Positions 57,235 through 64,000 of a DNA stretch of 64,000 nt are shown one piece after another. Source of the DNA: Margaritifera margaritifera (taxonomy: Eukaryota > Mollusca > Bivalvia > Unionida > Margaritiferidae). The DNA lies in assembly GCA_029931535.1 (NCBI GenBank), contig JAQPZY010001174.1:186001-250000 (forward strand). Direction: 5' to 3'. The notes under the pieces were generated by a model. That model made no database searches and was not told the origin of the DNA. It saw only the letters and a program-made list of their open reading frames with translations. The translations under genes and the position numbers were made by a program. Position 1 is the stretch's first letter. Each line of letters starts with the position of its first letter.

Positions 57235-58430
57235 TACACCTTTGACCTTTTGACCACAAAATAGATAGGCTTCTTCCTTACCCTAAGTGCAATCCATCCA
57301 CAAAGTTTGGTCCTTGTCTGTGATGTAGAACTAATGTTGTTGTGCAGAAACCACTTTTCTTCTTTCAGTCACAGTGACTTTGGCCTTTGACCTCAACATG
57401 AATAGGCTTCTTCCTCACCCCAAGTCCAAGCCATCCACAAAGTTTGCTTGCGATGTATTATGTAGAAATTATGTTACTGTGCTGAAACCATTTTTATTCT
57501 TTCAGTCACAGTAACTTTAACCTCGACTTTTCAATCCAAAATCATGAGGGTTCTTTCCCAACCCACAAAGTTTGGTAACTGTAGATGATGGAGAGCTCAA
57601 GTTATTGTGCAGAACCATGCTTCTTCTTTCAGTTACAGTGACCTTGACTTTTGGCCTTCAAATTTATAGGGTTCATCCTTATACCAAATGCAAGATATCT
57701 ACAAGGATTCATGACTTTAGATTATGGTAAACTTGAGTTATTGTGAAAAAACTATTTCTCTTCTTTCAGTCATAGTGACCTTGACATTTGCCCTTTTGAC
57801 CCTGAAATTTATCGAGTTCTTTCTTACTCCAAGTACAAGCCATCAACAAAGTTTGGTAACTGTAGATGATAGAGAACTTGAGTTATTGTGTGGAAACTGT
57901 TGTTCTTCTTTCAGTCACAGTGACCTTGAAATCTGACCTATTGACCCTGAAACTGATAGGTTTCTTCCTTAATATGAGTGCAATCTATCAACAAAGATTG
58001 GTAGCTGCAGAGAATGGAGAACTTGAGTTATTGTGTGGAAACTATTTTTCTTCTCCCAGTCACAGTGACCCTGACCTTTGACCTTTTGGCCCCAAAATGA
58101 TAGGGTTCTTCCTTAGCTTCAGTGCAAACTATCCACAAAGTTTGGTAATTGTAGATGGTGGAGAACATGAGCTATTGTGCAGAACCATTTTTCTTCTGTC
58201 AGTTACAGTGACCTTGAACTTTGATCTTTTGAGCCTTAAATTGATAGGGTTCTTCCTTACCCACCACAAAATTTGGAAACTTCAGATGGTGGACAACTGG
58301 AGTTATTGTGCAGAAACTAATAGGTAACAGATGGACAGACAGATGGATGGGTGGATGGGCCGATAGATGGATGCACAACATCATTAACTTAATCTGCTCT
58401 GCTTGCTTTATGGTAGGCATATATAAAAAA
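57235..58430 (+). repeat. GACCTTGACC-type core-repeat element, copy 3
   Basis: About eight cores with a clear 145-bp period (TTCTTTCAGTCA at 57761 and 57906). Each has TGACCTTGA..TTTGACC, 'aaattgatagggttcttcctta', 'caaagtttggtaactgtagatgg' and 'gagttattgtgcagaaacc'. The left end is truncated at 57235. Right end 'ggtaacagatggacagacag', 'acatcattaacttaatctgctc', 'tgcttgctttatggtaggca'. A perfect DR1 motif TGACCTTTGACCT is at 58072-58084. Confidence 0.8.
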
Positions 58431-59102
58431 TGGAATAATTGCTGTAATGGCCCAAAAATCTAATCAGCTCATTTACATAATACAAAAAAGACTACCAAAT
58501 TTAACTGTCTACCACATGAGATTTTTGCTTAATCATGCTTACAAGGACTTTGTCAAAACCATCAAAGTCCAACAGGTTAACAAATAAGTAAAAAATTGAA
58601 AAATTGCTAAAACAGTCTGAAAATCTAAGAAGGTCACCTACATATTAATACAAATAAGTATACCACATTTTAGTTGCTTATCTCAAGTAACTTTTACTTA
58701 AACGTACCTACAAGGTTTCAGTAAAAAAACCTCAAAAGTCAAATAAAGTTCAAAAATGGGCAAAACTAGAGGAATGGTGAGCCAATTGCTCATGTAAATA
58801 TACCTCTGCCTCTCTCACATCCCACCCCTACTCCATGATGGAGATAGTAAAAAAAAGGGCATACCTCTTCTGAAAATAGTGAGAATACAATGATTTATCA
58901 ACAAGCGTACCTTCTTCTGATGACCATAATATGCACTAAGTTTTACCGAAATCCACTAAAAAATCCAACAGTACAATCCATCCAAATGTAAGTCCAAAAG
59001 GGCAATAACTCAAAAATTACATGAGCACAAAGATTTGTCAATATGTACATCTTCAGATGATGACTATAATATGTACCAAGTTTGAAAGCAAATGATCAAC
59101 AA
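58431..59102 (+). repeat. Fourth tandem-core repeat stretch
   Basis: Two units of ~175 bp ('gcccaaaaatctaatcagctcatttaca' / 'cagtctgaaaatctaagaaggtcaccta') followed by units with 'gggcaataactcaaaaattac', 'gatttgtcaatatgtacatcttcagatgatgac'. The latter wording is widespread in mollusc genomes. Confidence 0.55.
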
Positions 59103-59745
59103 TACAAGAGTCCCTCAAAGGAACTGATGTTCTGGACAAAAAGAATTTCCAGGAATTCAAGATAAGACCATTTCTTCCTTTTAACTGCTAAGTGTTGAAA
59201 CCATCTCTGATATTCTTCAGTGATAACAAGATTTTCAAATTAGCTGCTATGGTGAACATACTGGATGTCAGATTACCACCATTTTCATTTAGGACCAAGC
59301 AGACATCATTAGAAGTTTTTTGGTGAAAACCCCATGCCAATATGACATCATTCAGGGGAAGTAGTGACAACCATCATGACAGCCATATTGGATGTACAAC
59401 TGGCACCATTTTCATTTAGGACCAACTAGATATCATAAGAAGACTTTCAGTGAAAACCCAAAGTTGATATGTTCATCCTTTCAGGAGGAGTAGCAATAAC
59501 AAGATTTTCCAGATGCCAGCTGTAGTGGCTGCGTTGGATGTAAAAGCGTTATCATTTACATTTAGAACCAACTAGATCATGGGATGAATGTGTGTGTAGA
59601 GTTTCATGGCAATCCTCCTGGTAGTTTAGTTTAGGAGAGGTAGCAACAGCAAACTTGAGCTAACAGACTGAAGATGGATGACAGACAACAGTTCATCCCA
59701 TAAACTCTTCTGGTCAGTGACGAGTAGAGGTAAAAACTGCGAGAC
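59103..59745 (+). repeat. Pearl-like core-repeat element E
   Basis: Left end 'gtccctcaaaggaactgatgttctgg', 'ccaggaattcaagataagacc'; two to three cores; right end 'gatcatgggatgaatgtgtgtgt', 'tcccataaactcttctgg', hairpin TGGTCAGTGACGA, terminus GTAGAGGTAAAAAC. Confidence 0.8.
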
Positions 59746-60147
59746 TCGTTGCGCTAACAAGTATGTGTCATACACTGCATTCAGCCACAAAACAAAAAGG
59801 GAAATAACTGTAGGTGCAGGTGCAAAGTGATTTGTCTATATGCACATCTTAATGAGATGAAAATAATATTTACAAAATATCATGGCAATTCATCAAAAAC
59901 TGCCTGACTAGTTGCGCTAAGGAGATTGTGTGATGCACTGGTTTAGGCTACAAAACAAGGGCAATAACTCTATCAAACATTGTGGAAGTTAGCTGCACTA
60001 AGGAGATTGTGTCATACAATGGTTTAGGCTACAAGACAAATAGGGCAATAATTCTAACAAACATTGTGGGAGCAAACTGATTTGTAGACATGCATCTTCA
60101 GGTGATGACCATAATATTTCCTAAGTTTCATGGCAATCAAACAATAA
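59746..60147 (+). repeat. 'gggcaataactc' type tandem repeat
   Basis: Three units of ~130-170 bp with 'gttgcgctaaggagattgtgt', 'ggtttaggctacaa', 'gggcaataactct', 'cttcaggtgatgaccataatattt'. Sits between pearl-like elements E and F and recurs at 60780-61005. Confidence 0.65.
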
Positions 60148-60779
60148 GAGGCCCTCAAAGAGACTGATGCTCTGCTGGTGAAAATGGCTTGTTAAAATGA
60201 CTTTCCATTTAAGAGTAGCTATAACATGATTTTCAAGATGGCCACCATGGTGGATATATTGGATTTCAGATTGGCACCATTTTAATTTCAGACCAACAGG
60301 ACATCTTAAGAAGCCTTCTGGTGAAAACCCCATGCTGATATGACTTTCCATTTTGGAGGAAAAAAAAACAATAACAATACTTTTAAGATGGCACCATTTC
60401 CATTTAGGACTGACTAGAAATCATAAAAGTCTTTTGGTGAAAGCACAATGTTAATATGACCAATCATCTCAGAGGCATAGCAATAATATTTTCAAGATGG
60501 CCATTGTGATGGCCATATTGGATGTCAGATTGGCACCATTTTCATTTAGGACTAACTAGACATCATAAGAAGTCTTTTTGGTTGCTACTGTGGTGACCAT
60601 ATTGGCTGTCCGAGCAGCACCATTTTCATTTAAAACCAACCAGACCATGGGCTTAATGTGTGTGCAAAGTTTTCATGGCAATCTCTAAGTAGTTTAGGAT
60701 GAGTAGCAATAACATATTTGACGACGGACAACAGACCATCCCATAATTTCTCCTTGTCTATGACCAGTAGAGCTAGAAA
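60148..60779 (+). repeat. Pearl-like core-repeat element F
   Basis: Left end 'aggccctcaaagagactgatgctctg' joined directly to a core (most of the left region is lost). About three cores, one shortened near 60380; right end 'gaccatgggcttaatgtgtgtgc', 'cccataatttctccttg', CTATGACCAGTAGAGCTAGAAAC. Confidence 0.75.
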
Positions 60780-61005
60780 CTGTAGGACTAGAAGCATTCA
60801 TGAGAATGTATCATACACTTCTACAAGACAAAAAGGGCAATTTCTCAATGAAACAACTGTGGGAGCAAAGTGATTTGTTGATATCCACATCTTCAGGTGA
60901 TGATCATAATATTTACAAAGTTTCATCCCATTCCATCAAAAACTGTAGGACTAGATGCACTAACATACACTGATACAAGACAAAAAGAGCAATAACTCTA
61001 ACAAC

Positions 61006-61535
61006 AGTCCCTCAAAGGGACTGACACTACTGTCTGAAAATAATTTCAGAAAATTAAACTTAAGACCATTTATTCTTTTTAACTGCTGACTGACGAAACC
61101 AACTTTAATATTCTTGAGTGATAAGATTGATAAATTAGCCACTATAGAAGCCATACCGGATGTAAGATCGGCACCTTTTTCCTTCAGGACAAACTAGACA
61201 TCATTAGAAGACTTTTGGTGAAAACCCCGTGTTGATATGACCATCCATTCAGGAGAATTAGTGACAAGATTTTCAATATGTTCAATGTGACAGCCATATC
61301 TGAGGTTAGAGCACCATTTTCATTCAGGACCAACTTGGCATCAAAGTCTTTTATTGAAAATCCCATATTGATATGACCATTCATTCAGGTGCAGTAGTTA
61401 TTAGGACCAACTAGAGAACATAAGAAGTCTTCAGGGCAAATCCTCTATATAGCTTAGGAGGAGTAGCGCTAACAATCTTGGGTTAACAGACGGGCAGACA
61501 TCAGAAGACTAACAACAGGCCATCACAGAATCAAA
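61006..61535 (+). repeat. Pearl-like core-repeat element G
   Basis: Left end 'gtccctcaaagggactgacactactgtctg', 'aacttaagaccatttattc'; two diverged cores; right end degraded ('ttaggaggagtagcgctaac', 'ggttaacagacgggcagac', 'ggccatcacagaatc'). Confidence 0.7.
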
Positions 61536-61724
61536 CATGTACATGACTAAGATGATGTTATTTAAATGCTGGTATACTTATTCAATACAAAATTAACAAA
61601 AAGAGAACTTGTATGCACTGCCAGTTGTGATCAATGTACTTCTCAACTTATTTAATGAAGAATATGAGCATTTTAAGCTAAAGGTTGAGAGAGAGAGAGA
61701 GAATACAGCATAACAGCAAGTTAC

Positions 61725-61779
61725 CCGCAAGTTGTACAGTCATCAGGAACAGACTATACAGTCGACAACTCAAGTTAGC
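61725..61779 (-). CDS. Tentative exon 2 of the coiled-coil gene (55 bp)
   Basis: Minus strand: acceptor TTGCATACTTCAAG before 61779, donor GTAACT after 61725. Phase 0 start, ends with one base (G). Translation ANLSCRLYSLFLMTVQLA. The phase fits both exon 1 upstream (ends phase 0) and exon 3 downstream (needs two bases). Short, hydrophobic and with ordinary splice sites, so it is less certain than exons 4-6. Confidence 0.35.
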
Positions 61780-62577
61780 CTTGAAGTATGCAATACTGCT
61801 CTAATTTCTGTGTTGTTATCAATGATTTTAACAAAAATTAGCTGTCAAAATCAAGATGGATTACTTTAGTCATACCTAATAACTTGACTTTCTACACACA
61901 GCTCAATACTCTTCCAACTAATAAATGTAATCCTGAATGTCTCTTGCAGGGGGAAATATACACACTAGCCTACTTCAAAAATATTTATAGCACAGTGCTT
62001 CTAACCGTCATAACAGCAACAGACCCACAAAGAAAGTTGAACTGGAAAAGCAAATGTTATACAACTTTTATATGAAGTTTCATTTTCACATGACTTTCAT
62101 AGATATAAATATGTTTGGAAATAGTGATTTTGCATGCTTGTAAATACTCACTTTCCATGAAACCTCACACGAGAGGTTAACCACTTCATAAAATGGTCAG
62201 AAACTGTCCCTATGTACTGTTCTCAGTACTCTTGCCAGAAATTTCCTGTTTATGAAGTACACTTTTGCCACTTTATTTTGACATGAATGTGATTACATAT
62301 AGTTTTGCTGTTATTGGCTGCTCAGTACTGTGAAGGAACCTATGTATGGTACTTACTGTGTGCCTCGATGTGAATTCTTCATTTTGTGAGGGGAAACATC
62401 TGTGCAAGAAGAACACCATCTTTATACAAGTCACCGTGATGCAAGTATTCTAGCTTGCCTGATTTGCATTGCTCCTTTTTTACTTAAATTTCAAACTAAG
62501 GTTTAATGTGTTACAAGGGGATAAAGATTGAGGAAGCATATTGATTTCTATTTGAACAAATGCTTTTCGTTCTTCAC
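61780..62577. other. Intron sequence with an unused-looking donor
   Basis: At 62354-62349 (minus strand) ACACA|GTAAGTACC is a strong donor preceded by TTCTTCTTGCACAG 43 bp upstream, but the frame demanded by exon 1 hits TGA there. It may be a non-coding or alternative exon. No repeats. Confidence 0.35.
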
Positions 62578-62680
62578 CTGTTTTACATCCAAGGCCTTGA
62601 TAAACTGGATCTGTGATAACACAATATTCTGTATCAGGTTCCTCAGCAAAGTCTTCAGTTCATCCAGCTGGATCTTTAAC
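62578..62680 (-). CDS. Candidate exon 1 (first found) of the coiled-coil gene
   Basis: Minus strand: acceptor ATTTAAATTTTTAAG before 62680, 103 bp, donor GTGAAG after 62578. One base completes an earlier codon, then 34 codons: LKIQLDELKTLLRNLIQNIV, then LSQIQFIKALDVKQ. Leu/Ile spacing is heptad-like, in keeping with the later exons. Because it begins mid-codon it is not the first exon of the gene; earlier ones must lie to the right of this one or outside the window. No family recognised. Confidence 0.5.
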
Positions 62681-62730
62681 CTTAAAAATTTAAATGTACT
62701 GATTTAAAGTACAATCTTGTTAGATGAAAT

Positions 62731-63104
<374 letters not shown>

Positions 63105-63105
<1 letters not shown>

Positions 63106-64000
63106 ACAGAATTAAAAATGGTTATTACAAACACAGATACATTGAATATACAATTAATGCAATGTAAATTTGCATACTTCAGTGAAGTGTTATAAATAAT
63201 TTCTTTATAAGAATCCAAAATTTATAGATACAACAAAAAGTTATTATAGAGAGGCTTGCTTAATGAGTATTTCCTTATGCTGTACATATGAGGTAACTAT
63301 ATTTACATATGCAGTTTAATGGAATATCAGCACAGTCTTGTCTGAAAAGCATAGTTCTAAAAATAAAATGTAAAGGGAAAACTTAATGAAAGATAATAAA
63401 CCCATATATAAAGTCAGGGAAGGTCATGAATTGTACATGTCTGATGTACACTGCAGCATTTATCGTACCCATACCATATATACTTGCTTATAAGTTGGGT
63501 CCAACTGGAAACAACAAAGACTGATCTGTCATCGCCGGCAGATCAGGGTCTTTGTTGTTTGTACTACTGATCACTCCTAACAAACTGCACATACCCAGAC
63601 CTGCCAGCACATTATAAGTGAATACATATGGTACATAAAATTGTCAGGAAAACAATCTTGATCAGAAAAGTTTGTTTAAAAGTGAAAGAGCTACTGTTCC
63701 TTAATACTGTCTATACAAAACAATACATCTGACTCTGTATCAAATTTTGTCTGTCTCATAATTCTTTTCTTTTCAACATTTATAAGTATTAACTGATATG
63801 AAAATGTAATAAAACACCCTAATCCCCAAATGTACGAGTCTTATAGTAGTAGAACCATCTGTACAATTCTTTAGTAAAATTGTAAGTCCCTGCATGACTT
63901 GCAATCATGCTTGTCCAACTCAAACTAACTTTTGCAGAAGACTTTATTCTATGCTATATATTGATTATGGTATGAAATGAAGCATAACACATGTAAAATT
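63105..64000. other. Right-hand flank, nothing coding recognised
   Basis: AT-rich. Contains the hairpin at 63509-63560. No exon with convincing splice sites seen on the minus strand. Confidence 0.4.
63509..63560. repeat. 52-nt hairpin with 20 paired bases
   Basis: AAACAACAAAGAC pairs with GTCTTTGTTGTTT, and TGATCTG with CAGATCA, with a two-G bulge and a ten-base loop TCATCGCCGG. More regular than expected by chance; could be a small MITE core or a precursor-like hairpin. Confidence 0.8.

Noticed and set aside
62346..62391. 43-bp exon candidate with strong splice sites (TTCTTCTTGCACAG ... GTAAGTACC, minus strand)
   Set aside because: In the frame required after candidate exon 1 it contains TGA; could be untranslated or alternative, so not added to the gene.

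Overview
This is eukaryotic, intron-rich, AT-rich nuclear DNA from an invertebrate, most likely a mollusc and probably a bivalve. Three kinds of evidence point there: arrays of ~145-bp core repeats with fixed left and right ends (the 'pearl'/non-autonomous Helentron architecture described from bivalves), repeats built on GTGACCTTGACCTTTGACC, and stretches containing 'gggcaataactc'. All are typical of molluscan genomes as I know them. The species was not identified. I see no bacterial features, no rRNA, no CRISPR array and no convincing intact tRNA gene.

Host gene: on the minus strand I can piece together seven short exon candidates (62578-62680, 61725-61779, 39146-39180, 37652-37826, 31039-31199, 19462-19622, 15596-15746). 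Their splice phases fit one after another, and they read as one mostly helical/coiled-coil protein of about 280 codons. The first exon found is internal, and no start codon or terminal stop was found. If right, nearly the whole window is the interior of one gene, and everything else sits in its introns.

Mobile DNA, left to right: (i) 0.3-5.3 kb, a decayed non-LTR retrotransposon (ORF1, endonuclease, reverse transcriptase) with a hAT-derived deletion element inserted in its RT domain. (ii) 5.4-10.2 kb, a 4.8-kb piggyBac-like element with TTAA at both ends and ~1.3-1.4-kb inverted arms. (iii) 12.2-13.2 and 13.9-15.4 kb, two pogo/Tigger-like elements with TA target sites. (iv) 16-19 kb, a long-TIR MITE, a hAT relic, a piggyBac-like MITE and a tandem-repeat element. 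(v) 19.8-26.7 kb, two pearl-like arrays, one split by a 3.6-kb insertion that carries a TATA box, a splice donor and a minisatellite. (vi) 27.3-33.5 kb, a hAT deletion derivative, a tRNA-like SINE piece, a GACCTTGACC-type array and another pearl-like array split by a hAT MITE. (vii) 34.2-35 kb, the tail of a second LINE. (viii) 40.4-44 kb, an unassigned pyrimidine-rich stretch. (ix) 45.6-56.4 kb, more hAT copies, including one with a 676-codon nearly intact transposase, plus pearl-like and other arrays. (x) 57-61.5 kb, almost continuous tandem-core repeats. (xi) 62.7-63.1 kb, a GATA microsatellite.

I found no clearly new defence or metabolic system. The best leads are the phase-consistent coiled-coil gene, the foldback piggyBac-like element, the hAT transposase with a shifted N-terminus, the shared GAGCTA-type 3' ends of several unrelated core-repeat families, the LTR-like 3.6-kb promoter-bearing insertion, and a 190-bp nearly identical inverted duplication between 41.0 and 51.5 kb. 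All coordinates and alignments were made by eye. Repeat borders are approximate to tens of bases unless a target-site duplication fixes them.
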